A stretch of 37,470 bases of DNA from the NCBI RefSeq assembly GCF_900215215.1, contig NZ_OBDR01000015.1, positions 1 to 37,470 of the forward strand. Reading direction: 5' to 3'. The position numbers and the translations under genes are program-made. Below the pieces are notes generated by a model that saw only the letters and a program-made list of their open reading frames with translations, was not told where the DNA came from and did not search any database. This DNA comes from Methanohalophilus euhalobius. Lineage in GTDB: Archaea; Halobacteriota; Methanosarcinia; Methanosarcinales; Methanosarcinaceae. Position 1 is the first letter of the stretch, and every line of letters starts with the position of its first letter. Of the stretch, positions 17,814 through 29,779 are shown piece after piece.

Positions 17814-20423
17814 ATGGACCTGAATAATTTCACACAGAAAGCCCAGGAGGCAATACAAAATTCCCGCACCATTGCTGCAAGATATTATCATCAGCAGATT
17901 GATACGGAGCATCTGTTCCTTTCTCTTTTAGAACAAAGGGAAGGACTTGTGCCTTCATTGCTTGACAAGATGAATATTTCCAGTGCAATGGTAAAAGAAC
18001 AACTCGAAAAACATTTGTCAGGTCTTGGGCAGGTATCAGGTCCGGGAAGCGAGAATGTTTACTTCACCCAGAAAGCCATCCGGGTACTGGATAATGCTGC
18101 AACCCTTGCGAGTAAGATGAATGATGAATATACCAGTGTAGAGCATATACTGGTATCCCTGGCCCGGGAAAAGGACAGCTACAGCAAGAAACTACTCGAG
18201 GAATTCGGGGCAGATGAAGAACGCCTGAACCAGGCGATAAAGGAAATCAGGGGGAATCGCAGAGTGACATCAGAAAACCCGGAGGATACATATGAACCTC
18301 TGGAAAAATACGGCATAGATTTTACAGAACTTGCCAACCAGGGGAAACTTGACCCGGTAATCGGCAGGGATCATGAGATCAGGCATACGATAGAAATACT
18401 GTCCCGCCGCAGGAAGAATAACCCGGTACTTATCGGAGAAGCAGGTGTGGGTAAGACCGCCATTGTGGAAGGACTGGCGCAGCGTATTGCAAAAAAGGAC
18501 GTTCCCGATGCAATGAAGAACAAACGTATAGTGGCCCTGGACATGGGTTCCCTGGTCGCAGGAGCCAAGTTCCGGGGAGAATTTGAGGAAAGGCTCAAGG
18601 CAGTCCTGAAGGAAGTAGCTGAATCTGAAGGCCAGATTATACTGTTCATCGATGAATTGCATACCATTGTAGGAGCAGGAGCCACTGAAGGTGCAATGGA
18701 TGCCGGCAATCTGCTCAAACCTATGCTGGCCAGGGGAGAACTGCACTGTATAGGTGCAACCACCCTTGATGAATATCGGAAATACATCGAGAAAGATGCA
18801 GCTCTGGAACGCAGGTTCATGCCTGTGATGGTGAATGCTCCGGATGTCGAGAACACAATCTCTATTTTGAGGGGTCTGAAAGAGAAATATGAGGTTCATC
18901 ACGGAGTACGGCTCAAGGATAGTGCCCTTGTAGCAGCCGCCGTGTTGAGTGACCGATATATATCGGACAGGTTCCTGCCTGACAAAGCCATAGACCTGCT
19001 GGATGAGGCAGCATCCAAAGTCAAGACTGCCATTGACAGCAAACCGGCCAGCCTGGATGAAGCTGACAGGAAACTGATGCAACTTGAAATCGAGAAGGAA
19101 GCCCTGAAAAAGGAAAAAGATGCTGCTTCAAAGGAAAGGCTGCAGAGCCTGGAGAAAGAGATATCAGAAATACGGGCCGAATCCGATGCAATGCGCACTC
19201 GCTGGGAAAATGAGAAGGCCACCATTGCAAAACTGAACAGCCTCAAAGAGCAGATCGATGATACCAAGACCCAGCTGGAACTGGCAGAGACAGAAGGCGA
19301 TTTTGAAAAGGCATCCCGCCTGAAATACGGTACCCTGGTCCCCCTGCAGCATGAATACGAGGAAGAGGAAAATCGGCTGAAGGAAAAACAAACCAATATG
19401 TTGCTCAAGGAAGAAGTGGATGAGGAGGATATCGCCCATGTAGTAAGCGAGTGGACCAGAATCCCGGTTACCAAACTCATGGAGGGAGAAAGGGAAAAAC
19501 TGGTGCATCTGGAGGATCGCCTGCATAAAAGAGTGATCGGCCAGAACGAGGCAGTAAAAGCCGTTTCAGATGCTGTGATCCGTGCCCAGGCGGGAATCAA
19601 GGACCCCCGCCGGCCAATCGGCAGTTTCATCTTCCTGGGACCTACCGGTGTGGGTAAGACCGAACTCGCCAAAGCCCTTGCAACCGAACTTTTCGATAGC
19701 GAAGATCATATGATCCGCATTGATATGTCCGAGTACATGGAAAAACACACAGTTGCAAGGCTTATCGGTGCACCGCCAGGCTACATCGGCCATGATGAAG
19801 GGGGCCAGCTTACCGAAGCCGTACGCAGGAATCCCTACTCGGTAATCCTGTTTGATGAGATCGAAAAAGCCCATCATGATGTATTCAATATCATGCTCCA
19901 GTTGCTCGATGACGGCAGGCTGACCGATTCAAAAGGCAGGACTGTGGATTTCAAGAATACAATAGTGATCATGACCTCCAATATCTGTGTGGATTACGCC
20001 ATATCCAAACTTGAAGAAGGAGTTGCCTACAGCAAGATGCAGGAGACGGCCATGAACGAACTCACCAAACACTTCAGGCCGGAATTCCTCAACCGTATCG
20101 ACGAGATCGCCATATTCCGCGCCCTTACCAAGGACCAGCTGACATACATCGTGGATATCAAGATAGAGGACCTTGTGCAGAGGCTCAAAGAGCGCAGAAT
20201 TGATCTTGAAATCACTGACCGGGCGAAGAAATACCTGGGAGATGCTGGCTACAGTGAGACGTACGGTGCGAGACCACTGAAAAGAGTCATTCAGAACGAA
20301 CTTGAAACCGAGGTCGGCAAACGTATTGTCAGTGGAGAGGTGATGGAATCCGATACTGTTGTTGTCGATGCCGATGAGCGGGGCCTTAATTTCGAGATCA
20401 GAAAGGGAGAAGAACATACATGA
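17814..20423 (+). CDS. clpB: ATP-dependent disaggregase ClpB
   Basis: A bacterial-type Hsp104/ClpB of 869 residues that extracts polypeptides from aggregates together with DnaK. The Clp N-domain (about 1-145) carries the two N repeats. AAA-1 has Walker [10 protein letters not shown] near 205, Walker [10 protein letters not shown] near 275 and the arginine finger region LERRFMPV near 330. The coiled-coil M domain spans about 405-525 and distinguishes ClpB from ClpA and ClpC. AAA-2 has [15 protein letters not shown] near 608 and [13 protein letters not shown] near 678. No ClpP-binding loop is apparent. A GAGGGAGGAT site precedes the ATG. It lies just behind groESL, making a small heat-shock chaperone block. 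Confidence 0.97.
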   Translation: MDLNNFTQKAQEAIQNSRTIAARYYHQQIDTEHLFLSLLEQREGLVPSLLDKMNISSAMVKEQLEKHLSGLGQVSGPGSENVYFTQKAIRVLDNAATLASKMNDEYTSVEHILVSLAREKDSYSKKLLEEFGADEERLNQAIKEIRGNRRVTSENPEDTYEPLEKYGIDFTELANQGKLDPVIGRDHEIRHTIEILSRRRKNNPVLIGEAGVGKTAIVEGLAQRIAKKDVPDAMKNKRIVALDMGSLVAGAKFRGEFEERLKAVLKEVAESEGQIILFIDELHTIVGAGATEGAMDAGNLLKPMLARGELHCIGATTLDEYRKYIEKDAALERRFMPVMVNAPDVENTISILRGLKEKYEVHHGVRLKDSALVAAAVLSDRYISDRFLPDKAIDLLDEAASKVKTAIDSKPASLDEADRKLMQLEIEKEALKKEKDAASKERLQSLEKEISEIRAESDAMRTRWENEKATIAKLNSLKEQIDDTKTQLELAETEGDFEKASRLKYGTLVPLQHEYEEEENRLKEKQTNMLLKEEVDEEDIAHVVSEWTRIPVTKLMEGEREKLVHLEDRLHKRVIGQNEAVKAVSDAVIRAQAGIKDPRRPIGSFIFLGPTGVGKTELAKALATELFDSEDHMIRIDMSEYMEKHTVARLIGAPPGYIGHDEGGQLTEAVRRNPYSVILFDEIEKAHHDVFNIMLQLLDDGRLTDSKGRTVDFKNTIVIMTSNICVDYAISKLEEGVAYSKMQETAMNELTKHFRPEFLNRIDEIAIFRALTKDQLTYIVDIKIEDLVQRLKERRIDLEITDRAKKYLGDAGYSETYGARPLKRVIQNELETEVGKRIVSGEVMESDTVVVDADERGLNFEIRKGEEHT

Positions 20424-20440
20424 TCTCCCTTTTTCTTTTT
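20402..20440 (+). terminator. Hairpin terminator overlapping the clpB stop codon
   Basis: AAAGGGAGA (20402-20410) pairs perfectly with TCTCCCTTT (20424-20432). The 13-nt loop contains the clpB TGA, and a T-rich run extends to 20440. The T-rich side also lies at the 3' end of the convergent pssA gene. Confidence 0.65.
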
Positions 20441-20448
20441 GAATTAAC

Positions 20449-21132
20449 TCATTTTTCATAATACTGTCTGGGAATCCTCATGATAGGAGATTCCAGATAT
20501 AGCATCAGGGACAAAAACAGGATAGTGGAGAATATCCACACATAGGAATTTAGCAGGAAATAGGACAGTATTGTTGAGAAAAATAGTATTGATACAGCAC
20601 CCATGGCCCTGGGACCGCGAAGTTTGGGATAAGGATGGTCACTGACCATTAGATAACACAACAGCACGACCAGGCCAAAGATAACCCAGGTATAGATATA
20701 CTGGGGGGCAAGCAGGGCGTAGGACGATAAAACCACAGCAGAAGCCGTGATCGGCAATCCCTCAAAATCCGGGATCGTTTTCTTCTTTGTGTTGAAACGG
20801 GCAAGCCGCAATATCCCACATACCAGATACAGGCACGCAAAAACACCTGCTGCATAACGCAGGGAAACTGTGGTACCTAAAAAGATCAGGCATGAGGGGG
20901 CCACTCCGAAAGAAACAGCATCTGCAAGGGAATCAAGGTATTCCCCCATTGGACCCTGACTTATGGTACGTGCAAGATAACCATCCATCCCATCGGCTAC
21001 CGCTGCAATCAGCACAAAAACAAAACCCAGCTCAATCTGTCCACTGAAGGCTGCGAAAATAGCCAAAAGTCCGAAAACAGCGTTTGTTAATGTCATTATG
21101 TCCGGCAGGACCAGGTCCTTGAAGATATCCAT
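20449..21132 (-). CDS. pssA: CDP-archaeol/CDP-diacylglycerol-serine phosphatidyltransferase
   Basis: An integral membrane enzyme of 227 residues that makes archaetidylserine from CDP-archaeol and serine. The CDP-alcohol phosphotransferase signature is complete: DGMDGYLARTISQGPMGEYLDSLAD, that is DGx2DGx2ARx8Gx3Dx3D. Several hydrophobic helices surround it (VFGLLAIFAAFSG, FVFVLIAAVA, YIYTWVIFGLVVLL, ILFFSTILSYFLL). It is the third gene of artA-psd-pssA, starting 3 bp after psd. Together the last two genes would give archaetidylethanolamine, the proposed lipid for archaeosortase substrates. Confidence 0.9.
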   Translation of the reverse strand: MDIFKDLVLPDIMTLTNAVFGLLAIFAAFSGQIELGFVFVLIAAVADGMDGYLARTISQGPMGEYLDSLADAVSFGVAPSCLIFLGTTVSLRYAAGVFACLYLVCGILRLARFNTKKKTIPDFEGLPITASAVVLSSYALLAPQYIYTWVIFGLVVLLCYLMVSDHPYPKLRGPRAMGAVSILFFSTILSYFLLNSYVWIFSTILFLSLMLYLESPIMRIPRQYYEK

Positions 21133-21135
21133 CCA

Positions 21136-21837
21136 TTACCTCTCATGATGTGGGATTTTTGCAATTTTGGTATCGCCTGCATATACCCTATCCCCTTTAC
21201 TGACACAAATATCAAATCCTTCAGGGATAGTAACATCCACCCGGGACCCCAGCCTTATCATTCCAATCTTTTCTCCCTGCAGGATTTCATCCCCTTCCTC
21301 CACATAAGTAACTATCCGGCGCGCCAGGAAACCAGCTATCTGGGTTACTTCTATTTTTCCAACGGATGTCTGCAGCAGGATATTTGTTCTCTCATTGCGT
21401 GAGGAATCCTTGGTAAATGCCGGCAGATAGTTTCCTTTGAAGTGTTTTACAGATAAAACTTTACCGCAAAAAGGAGCGCGATTGACATGAACATTGTAAA
21501 GGTTCATGAAAATGCAAACCTTACGGCCCCTGATATCCGAAATTTTACCATCGGCCGGGGCAAGGATACAGTTTTTACAGAGAGTGGAATCCCTCTTAGG
21601 ATCACGGAAAAAGAAAACAAAAAATATTGTCAGCAAGCCAAACCCAAAAGTGGAGTAGAGGAATATTTGGCTTCCGGAAAACAGGTTCAGAAAGAAAGTA
21701 TTTTCGTCCAGCAGAGGCACATCCACCATTGATTGAACGTTAAATATCTGTAATCGCGAAGTTACATACATAAATCCCATTGCAATTGTGAGCAATGAGA
21801 CCGTAAAGACCCAGCTATGAGAACCTTTTGCAAGCAT
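21136..21837 (-). CDS. psd: Archaetidylserine/phosphatidylserine decarboxylase proenzyme
   Basis: A 233-residue pyruvoyl-dependent decarboxylase that converts archaetidylserine to archaetidylethanolamine. Two N-terminal hydrophobic segments (VFTVSLLTIAMGFMYV and a second near 50-70) anchor it. The short-type PSD core reads FMNLYNVHVNRAPFCGKV, then IGMIRLGSRVDVTIPE. The serine of LGSR is the expected self-cleavage point that becomes the pyruvoyl group. The ATG directly follows the artA stop (TAA-ATG), with a GGAAACAGG site inside artA, so the two are translationally coupled. Confidence 0.9.
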   Translation of the reverse strand: MLAKGSHSWVFTVSLLTIAMGFMYVTSRLQIFNVQSMVDVPLLDENTFFLNLFSGSQIFLYSTFGFGLLTIFFVFFFRDPKRDSTLCKNCILAPADGKISDIRGRKVCIFMNLYNVHVNRAPFCGKVLSVKHFKGNYLPAFTKDSSRNERTNILLQTSVGKIEVTQIAGFLARRIVTYVEEGDEILQGEKIGMIRLGSRVDVTIPEGFDICVSKGDRVYAGDTKIAKIPHHER

Positions 21838-22659
21838 TTACCTGTTTCCTGCAATTTTATCAATAATGTCCTTTAACCTGAATCTTGAAAGGGACACAAG
21901 TCCGTCAATCAGATCGAAGAGCTGGGGAAGAATCTTCAAAACAGCATAGCCTATTACAAAGAGGGCTACCGCCGAACCCATCTTGGCAATCACATGGTGG
22001 GCAATCTCAAAACTTTCTGCACCAAACCATTGCTCCCCATAAGCTATAATTACAAAAACATCACGAAAAATATTCAGTATATAGATAACCGGTACTGAAA
22101 CCATAAATGCCTGAAACAATTTATAAGCGGGCGCCCTGACAGAAACGATAAGGCCGCTAAAGAGGGCAATACTTTCAATAGCAGTGCAGGCAAGGATAAT
22201 CTCCACTGTATAACCATTGTAGGAGATCAGGTTCCAGGAATCCTGAGTAACTTGATAACCCAGAACGCCAAGAACCCATATGATGTTATCCGTAACAGTA
22301 GCAATAATCCAGTAATTAAGTGAAGGCAATTGAGCAAAAGGAAAATAAAACAGCGAACCTATTGCAGTCGCATTGGTAACCATTGAAGTAATATCCATAT
22401 TCGCAATCGGCAGGGTCTTTGATCTGTATTCATCTACCATCGAGTAAGCCATCATAAGACAGAAGCAGGCAACCATTATTGTAAGGAATACATTGAAATA
22501 ATCGTTAATTTCCATATAATGGATTGGCTGGTAAGCCCAGTGCGCACCAAAAGTAATCCATCCAAAAGCACCTATCAGTTTACGATAGGATAATTTACCG
22601 GGAAGAATCGCTGAAAGAACCATTAATCCTATTGATATCAATAAAATATAATCTGTCAT
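21838..22659 (-). CDS. artA: Archaeosortase A
   Basis: A multi-pass membrane transpeptidase-like protein, about 273 residues, that removes PGF-CTERM tails from surface proteins and attaches them to a lipid. The exosortase/archaeosortase triad is visible: Cys in EIILACTAIESIALFSG, Arg in YILNIFRDVFVI and His in FEIAHHVIAK. About eight hydrophobic segments run from LLISIGLMVLSAILPG to AVALFVIGYAVL. An in-frame TTG lies at 22686, but AAGGTG eight bases upstream supports ATG 22659. It heads an operon with psd and pssA. In haloarchaea PssA and PssD are needed for ArtA-dependent lipid anchoring, so the linkage is functionally meaningful. Confidence 0.9.
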   Translation of the reverse strand: MTDYILLISIGLMVLSAILPGKLSYRKLIGAFGWITFGAHWAYQPIHYMEINDYFNVFLTIMVACFCLMMAYSMVDEYRSKTLPIANMDITSMVTNATAIGSLFYFPFAQLPSLNYWIIATVTDNIIWVLGVLGYQVTQDSWNLISYNGYTVEIILACTAIESIALFSGLIVSVRAPAYKLFQAFMVSVPVIYILNIFRDVFVIIAYGEQWFGAESFEIAHHVIAKMGSAVALFVIGYAVLKILPQLFDLIDGLVSLSRFRLKDIIDKIAGNR

Positions 22660-22688
22660 TTTGGAAGCACCTTGATAAGTATCCAATC

Positions 22689-22703
22689 TTAATATAGTAT
22701 TAT
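22689..22703. promoter_or_regulatory. Overlapping divergent TATA elements of artA and the Nudix gene
   Basis: CTTAATATAGTATTA reads as a TATA-like box on both strands. On the plus strand it lies about 30 bp before the Nudix ATG, so that message may be leaderless. On the minus strand it lies about 35-40 bp before artA ATG 22659, leaving room for its AAGGTG site. The 64-bp gap between the genes must serve both. Confidence 0.45.
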
Positions 22704-22723
22704 CCTATTAAGGTTTTGTCAGA

Positions 22724-23140
22724 ATGAGACCGAAAACACCCCTACTAACAGTCGATGGCGTAATTATATTAAATGGAAAGATAGTACTTATTAAAAGGAA
22801 AAATGAACCTTACAGAGGATCGTTTGCCCTGCCGGGTGGTTTTGTAGAAATTGGCGAAACCACAGAAGAAGCGGTAAAAAGAGAAGTAATGGAGGAAACG
22901 GGGCTTCTAATCAAAATACTCAAATTGGTTGGTGTATATTCAGACCTTTCCCGTGATCCCAGGGGTCACACAGTATCCGTGGCCTACCTTGCAGTAGCCA
23001 AAGGCGAACCAAAGGCAGATACAGATGCTGCAGACGTTGGATGTTTTGATCCCAACAACCTGCCAGAGCTCGCTTTTGACCACCAGCAGATTCTAAATGA
23101 TGCAGGAGATGATATTGATGGAATTTTGTCCAAAATGTAA
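22724..23140 (+). CDS. Nudix hydrolase, ADP-ribose pyrophosphatase-like
   Basis: A 138-residue Nudix enzyme with the complete box [26 protein letters not shown] (GX5EX7REUXEEXGU). The N-terminal strand [30 protein letters not shown] and the later [23 protein letters not shown] match archaeal ADP-ribose and dinucleotide pyrophosphatases. It would hydrolyse a nucleoside diphosphate linked to another moiety, but the substrate cannot be fixed from sequence. Its last 23 bp overlap the tfs start in a different frame. Confidence 0.88.
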   Translation: MRPKTPLLTVDGVIILNGKIVLIKRKNEPYRGSFALPGGFVEIGETTEEAVKREVMEETGLLIKILKLVGVYSDLSRDPRGHTVSVAYLAVAKGEPKADTDAADVGCFDPNNLPELAFDHQQILNDAGDDIDGILSKM

Positions 23141-23432
23141 GAGTATGATGTTTCCCAGTAACGGGGACCTTAAGTGTCGCAAATGTGGATATGAGAAAAG
23201 CAGAGAAGAAGGCGCAGAAAACATGGTTTCGAAAGCCAAACGTGATGAACATGAGGTTACAGTGCTTGAGGAAAATGTCGATGAAGGATTACCTACAACC
23301 CTTGCCCAGTGTCCGGAATGTGGGAATAACAAAGCCTACTGGTGGATGCGACAACTACGTTCGGCAGATGAATCGGAGACCAGATTCTTTAAGTGTACAA
23401 AATGCAGTTATACCTGGAGAGAATATGACTGA
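23118..23432 (+). CDS. tfs: Transcription factor S (TFIIS-like RNA cleavage factor)
   Basis: A 104-residue archaeal TFS that reactivates backtracked RNA polymerase by stimulating transcript cleavage. The N-terminal zinc ribbon is [23 protein letters not shown]. The C-terminal ribbon is [12 protein letters not shown] ... [15 protein letters not shown]. Between them the hairpin RSADESET carries the catalytic acidic pair DE. AGGAGAT at 23104-23110 is well placed before ATG 23118, so the real start lies inside the 3' end of the Nudix gene, a 23-bp overlap implying coupled translation. Confidence 0.95.
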   Translation: MEFCPKCKSMMFPSNGDLKCRKCGYEKSREEGAENMVSKAKRDEHEVTVLEENVDEGLPTTLAQCPECGNNKAYWWMRQLRSADESETRFFKCTKCSYTWREYD

Positions 23433-23453
23433 TTCCTCCGACAAAATAAAAAC

Positions 23454-23460
23454 TTATATA
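23454..23460 (+). promoter_or_regulatory. Likely TATA box of pcn
   Basis: TTATATA, preceded by purine-rich AATAAAAAC, lies about 55 bp before the pcn ATG. A start about 25 bp downstream leaves a leader with GGCGGAG just before ATG 23515. Confidence 0.45.
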
Positions 23461-23514
23461 ACCTGTCGCGTATAATGATTTTCAGATTTTAAAATAATCA
23501 GGCGGAGCGACAAA

Positions 23515-24252
23515 ATGTTAGAGGCAACAATTGATGCATCACTTCTGAAAGACTCCATTGAATCATTATCAGTATTGGTTGACGAAGCCCGAGTACACAT
23601 CTCACCCGAAGGAATAGGTGTGAAAGCTGTGGACCCGGCCAACGTTGCCATGGTCAGCTTTGAACTTCAGGCTGATGCCTTTGATGAATACCAGGCAGAG
23701 GAAAGCGAGATTGGCTTAGACCTTACAAGAGTACTGGACATATTGGGTGTCGCAGAAAAAACGGACAAAGTGAAGATGAGACTGGAAGAGGATTCCAGGA
23801 AACTCTCCATAAGCATTGGCGGAATATCATATACACTTACATTGCTTGATCCATCTACAATCCGTGCAGAACCCAGGATCCCACAGCTCGAACTGCCTGC
23901 AGAGATCGTTGTGAACGGAAAAGGATTCAGCAGGACCGTAAAAGCAGCCGAGAAGATAAGTGACCATATGTCAATGGGAGTTGAAGGAGAAATCTTCTTC
24001 CTGGAAGCAGAAGGCGACACAGATCGTATGCGTCAGGAAATGCCCCGCGATGAACTGATAAGCATCACCCCGGCACCTGCACGATCGTTGTTTTCCCTGG
24101 ATTATCTATCTGACATCATTAAACCTGCCTCTAAATCCAATGAGGTAACCCTTCAGATAGGAAATGATTTCCCTATCAAGATCAATTTTGAAATTGCAGG
24201 TGGAAGGGGAAAGGTCGGATACCTGCTGGCCCCCCGAATAGAGTCTGAGTAA
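23515..24252 (+). CDS. pcn: DNA polymerase sliding clamp (PCNA)
   Basis: A 245-residue PCNA, the trimeric ring that tethers DNA polymerase and other factors. Family motifs include the N-terminal EATIDASLLKDSIESLSVLVDEARVHI, the DPANVAMVSFEL segment, the positively charged IRAEPRIPQLELPAEIVV region of the interdomain connector loop, and the C-terminal FPIKINFEIAGGRGKVGYLLAPRIESE with the LAPRIE tail where PIP boxes dock. It lies 3 bp before priL and is surely cotranscribed with it. Confidence 0.97.
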   Translation: MLEATIDASLLKDSIESLSVLVDEARVHISPEGIGVKAVDPANVAMVSFELQADAFDEYQAEESEIGLDLTRVLDILGVAEKTDKVKMRLEEDSRKLSISIGGISYTLTLLDPSTIRAEPRIPQLELPAEIVVNGKGFSRTVKAAEKISDHMSMGVEGEIFFLEAEGDTDRMRQEMPRDELISITPAPARSLFSLDYLSDIIKPASKSNEVTLQIGNDFPIKINFEIAGGRGKVGYLLAPRIESE

Positions 24253-24255
24253 ATT

Positions 24256-25311
24256 ATGGAAAGGGCAGAACTTGCACTGTACCCCTTTACATCCGCCGCT
24301 TCGCAATATGTCGGAGTACTGGATTTTGATCTGAACCGCCTTATAAATTCAAGGGCATTCCAATCAGCCAGACTCAGGGGTGAGGAAAGATTAATCCAGT
24401 CTCTGACCACGGGCATCAGTAAACCCTCCCTCACAAATACAGATGAGGGACGGGTACTCACAGAACTTCTTTCCTACCCTTATGCAAGAATACTCGTATC
24501 CTGCCTGAACGATTCCTACCTTAACCGTAAATATTCTCATGCTGAAGCCGAAGCTGCATATTCCCTGCTGTTAGAGAGAGAAGATTTTTTTCTCAGGGAA
24601 ATAGGAGAAGAATTCGGAATCCATGCCAAACAGCACGAAAGAGGCTTCCATTTACATTTTGCGGATTTCTTGAAATATTCCACAACCCTCAAAGCAATTG
24701 AGTGGAAACTGATAAACCAGAGAATGGTACATGGCAACGTTTTTGTTGAAAGAAAAGATTTTGCCCGATTGCTGCAGGAAGCAATTAAAAAAAGTATTCA
24801 TGACAGCCTGCCCCTCAAAGTTCCCGAAAAGACCTGCACCGATTGTTCAGATGCACTGTCACGATTGAAGGAACTCCTCCAGCAAAAGAAAGGTGATATT
24901 GAAAGTGGACAGACAGGAGAAGTAGACAGTAAACTGTTTCCTCCCTGCATCAATTATGCCATCAATAATGTTCGCACAGGGGTAAACCTTGCTCATTCAA
25001 TGCGTTTTGCAATGACTTCCTTTTTGGCAGGTATTGGCATGACAGTGGATGATATAATCAACATGTTCAATGTATCCCCGGATTTTGATGAAGAAAAAAC
25101 ACGATACCAGATTGAACATATTGCCGGTTCCTCAGGTACAAAATATACTCCTCCCTCATGCAGTACCATGAAGACCTACGGCAATTGCCATGGAGCCGAT
25201 GAACTTTGCAAAAGAATCAATCATCCCCTGAACTATTATCGCAGGAAAATGTGGTATAAAAATAAATCAAAAAAGCCTGCGACTACAAAAGAAAAGAAAG
25301 ATACAGAGTAA
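24256..25311 (+). CDS. priL: DNA primase large subunit
   Basis: The regulatory, iron-sulfur subunit of the archaeal/eukaryotic primase, 351 residues. The N-terminal helical region begins LALYPFTSAASQYVGVLDFDLNRLI. The C-terminal domain has four cysteines in PPCINYAI, PPSCSTMKTYGNCHG and DELCKRINHPLNYY, matching the ligand order of the PriL 4Fe-4S cluster. It partners PriS, not in this window, to make primers. The extra CTDC pair near residue 194 sits before the cluster domain. A lysine-rich tail ends the protein. Confidence 0.95.
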   Translation: MERAELALYPFTSAASQYVGVLDFDLNRLINSRAFQSARLRGEERLIQSLTTGISKPSLTNTDEGRVLTELLSYPYARILVSCLNDSYLNRKYSHAEAEAAYSLLLEREDFFLREIGEEFGIHAKQHERGFHLHFADFLKYSTTLKAIEWKLINQRMVHGNVFVERKDFARLLQEAIKKSIHDSLPLKVPEKTCTDCSDALSRLKELLQQKKGDIESGQTGEVDSKLFPPCINYAINNVRTGVNLAHSMRFAMTSFLAGIGMTVDDIINMFNVSPDFDEEKTRYQIEHIAGSSGTKYTPPSCSTMKTYGNCHGADELCKRINHPLNYYRRKMWYKNKSKKPATTKEKKDTE

Positions 25312-25335
25312 CTGCCATAAATCACAGCACTCGTA

Positions 25336-28091
<2,756 letters not shown>

Positions 28092-28098
28092 TTACACC

Positions 28099-29478
28099 TC
28101 AATCGACATTAAGGTTATATTTTACTGCTATCTCCTTAAAGGCATCTGAAAGATAGTCTATCTTTTCCCTGCTGAGGCCATAGGTGTTCAGTTTCCATGC
28201 CCTGGTGGCACCCGGGAACATCCCGACAATCCCTAGTTTTGAAAGTTCGTCACTCAGGAAGAAGCCACGGCGTTTGTGTTCCTTTGCCACTTTATCGAAG
28301 GTCTGTGTTGTATCCACTTTGGTCAGTGTGTGTCTACGGGGGTACTCAGAAATCACCTTATTGCCTTCTATTTTCAAGAACTCTTCCATGAACCGATTGG
28401 AATTGCGGACCTCCTCATCCCAGTTCTGTGTACGTTTTTTCACATGCGGGAATGAGGCCATCATGGCAAGCAGGGTACCTCCCATAAGAGTACATCCCAT
28501 CATCTCCACTTCCTTGATGCCGAACTTACGTCCAGTTACATCTCCCTTCATCTGGGTTGTGCGGAAGATGAGGTCTGCATACTCATCCGTTGTGGCCAGC
28601 ACCCCTGAGGGAGCCGGGGAGGCCATACTTTTGTGACCGGAACCTACCACGAAATCGGCACCCAGTTTCTTGCCATCGACAGGCATCACACCCACGGTGT
28701 ATGCACCGTTATAGAGCACCGGTATGTCATAATCATGTGCAACCCCGGCTATGGATTTGATATCGTGTTCATTTGCATACTGGTAATCAAAGTGGTCCAT
28801 CATCATAAGGGAAGGAGGTTTTCCGTCCTCTCTGATAACATCCTCTATCTTTTCGGCCGTTGAGCCAACATCTACCTTGTTGTCATCGTCCAGTGGTATT
28901 TCCCTGATCTTGCCTCCGGCAGCCTCAACTGCCAGGAATTCCGTGTAATGTGCCAGGGATGAAACGATTACCGGATCATCTTTTTCCACAAGAGAAGATG
29001 TAACTGCCTGGAAACCTCTCCTGGCCCCGGGAACCACCCTGGCAGTATCCATATTCACAAAGCCTGCCAGTTCTTCGTGGAAATCAGCAATTGGAGGGCG
29101 ACTAATTTTGTCGAGACGAAAAGGCTTGCGGCATGAGTCACAAGTGGAATATCCATCCCCGTAGGATATGAGAGCCTTCCTTGCCTCAGGTGTAAGTCTG
29201 CCTGCAGCCTGGATAGGCTGGATGTTTATATTTCCCTCTTCCCTGTACCTCAATCCTATACGGTCAACTATTTGGGGAAAATTGGCCTGTTTTTCAGAAG
29301 TACCTTTTTCGAGGGCCTCAATAACCGATTTAAGGTTAGCAGTAGATTTCATGAATGCGTCTTCTTCCACGGCAGACATGCCGGTGGGAAGGGATCGACG
29401 AATTATCTCCCGCATATCCTCCAGCTCAAAAAAGGCCTCAAAGGTCTTCTCTATCAAATGGTCTTTGGAGCCTTTCAT
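28099..29478 (-). CDS. pscS: O-phosphoseryl-tRNA(Cys):Cys-tRNA synthase (SepCysS)
   Basis: A PLP enzyme of about 459 residues that converts Sep-tRNA(Cys), made by SepRS, to Cys-tRNA(Cys), the methanogen indirect route to cysteine. Family features are the N-terminal extension ending in NIQPIQAAGRLTPEARKALISYGDGYSTCDSCRKPFRLDKISRPPI, with its conserved cysteines, and VVGSGHKSMASPAPSGVLA with the PLP lysine. The frame extends to 29517 but runs into the tRNA gene. AGGAGGAAGAAA directly before ATG 29478 fixes the start. The ribosome site begins only a few bases after the tRNA-Cys 3' end, so substrate tRNA and enzyme are made from one transcript. Confidence 0.95.
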   Translation of the reverse strand: MKGSKDHLIEKTFEAFFELEDMREIIRRSLPTGMSAVEEDAFMKSTANLKSVIEALEKGTSEKQANFPQIVDRIGLRYREEGNINIQPIQAAGRLTPEARKALISYGDGYSTCDSCRKPFRLDKISRPPIADFHEELAGFVNMDTARVVPGARRGFQAVTSSLVEKDDPVIVSSLAHYTEFLAVEAAGGKIREIPLDDDNKVDVGSTAEKIEDVIREDGKPPSLMMMDHFDYQYANEHDIKSIAGVAHDYDIPVLYNGAYTVGVMPVDGKKLGADFVVGSGHKSMASPAPSGVLATTDEYADLIFRTTQMKGDVTGRKFGIKEVEMMGCTLMGGTLLAMMASFPHVKKRTQNWDEEVRNSNRFMEEFLKIEGNKVISEYPRRHTLTKVDTTQTFDKVAKEHKRRGFFLSDELSKLGIVGMFPGATRAWKLNTYGLSREKIDYLSDAFKEIAVKYNLNVD

Positions 29479-29492
29479 TTTCTTCCTCCTAA

Positions 29493-29563
29493 AGGCCGGG
29501 GTGAGAGTCGAACTCACCTACACCGATCTGCAGTCGGTTGCATAACCGCTCTGCCACCCGGCC
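29493..29563 (-). tRNA. tRNA-Cys (GCA)
   Basis: A complete cloverleaf can be folded. The 7-bp acceptor stem is GGCCGGG/CCCGGCC, the D arm is GCA...TGC with GG in the loop, and the anticodon stem ACCGA/TCGGT closes the loop CTGCAGA with anticodon GCA. The variable loop has four bases, and the T arm is GTGAG-TTCGACT-CTCAC. The discriminator is U, an identity element for tRNA-Cys. CCA is not encoded. It lies 14 bp before pscS on the same strand. Confidence 0.97.
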
Positions 29564-29692
29564 GATACGTATCCATTATTAATCCACATCATTGTTTTTC
29601 CAGATGAAAAACTATAAAGAAGAGATAAAGGCAGCCAGTGCCTTCATCGCTTCTTTCGTGGTGGTTGGTGTTTGCAGGCATTTGACGCCCAC

Positions 29693-29727
29693 AATTCACA
29701 ATAGTGAATTAACAATTGTGAATTGTT
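29693..29727. promoter_or_regulatory. Tandem palindromic operators at the tRNA-Cys-pscS-metY-metX promoter
   Basis: Two adjacent palindromes are present: AATTCAC-AATA-GTGAATT (29693-29710) and AACAATT-GTG-AATTGTT (29711-29727). Each contains one mismatch to the 14-bp core TTCACAATTGTGAA (cores 29695-29708 and 29709-29722). They also form a larger inverted repeat, ACAATTCACAAT with ATTGTGAATTGT. They cover the expected transcription start of the minus-strand promoter at 29735-29747. Confidence 0.65.
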
Positions 29728-29734
29728 GCTCCTT

Positions 29735-29747
29735 GTATATATAATTT
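29735..29747 (-). promoter_or_regulatory. TATA box of the tRNA-Cys-pscS-metY-metX operon
   Basis: On the minus strand AAATTATATATAC is a strong archaeal TATA element. Initiation about 25-28 bp downstream falls at about 29714, inside the tandem palindromes, about 150 bp before the tRNA. A second, tRNA-proximal promoter cannot be excluded; weak AT boxes lie at about 29575-29583 and 29605-29615. Confidence 0.55.
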
Positions 29748-29779
29748 GTGGGGAAGAAAGCAAAAAGGAAAGTTAGTCA

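Noticed and set aside
18270-19082. Long minus-strand frames inside clpB, up to 270 codons
   Set aside because: They lie wholly within a full-length ClpB and show cysteine- and histidine-rich, low-quality composition.
29479-29517. N-terminal extension of SepCysS into the tRNA gene
   Set aside because: The extra 13 codons are tRNA 3' sequence, and the AGGAGG site fixes the start at 29478.
29604-29744. A 46-codon plus-strand frame (starts MKNYKEEIKAASAFIASF) over the tRNA-Cys promoter
   Set aside because: No ribosome site. Its 3' half is made of the operator palindromes and TATA box of the opposite strand, so I treat it as chance.
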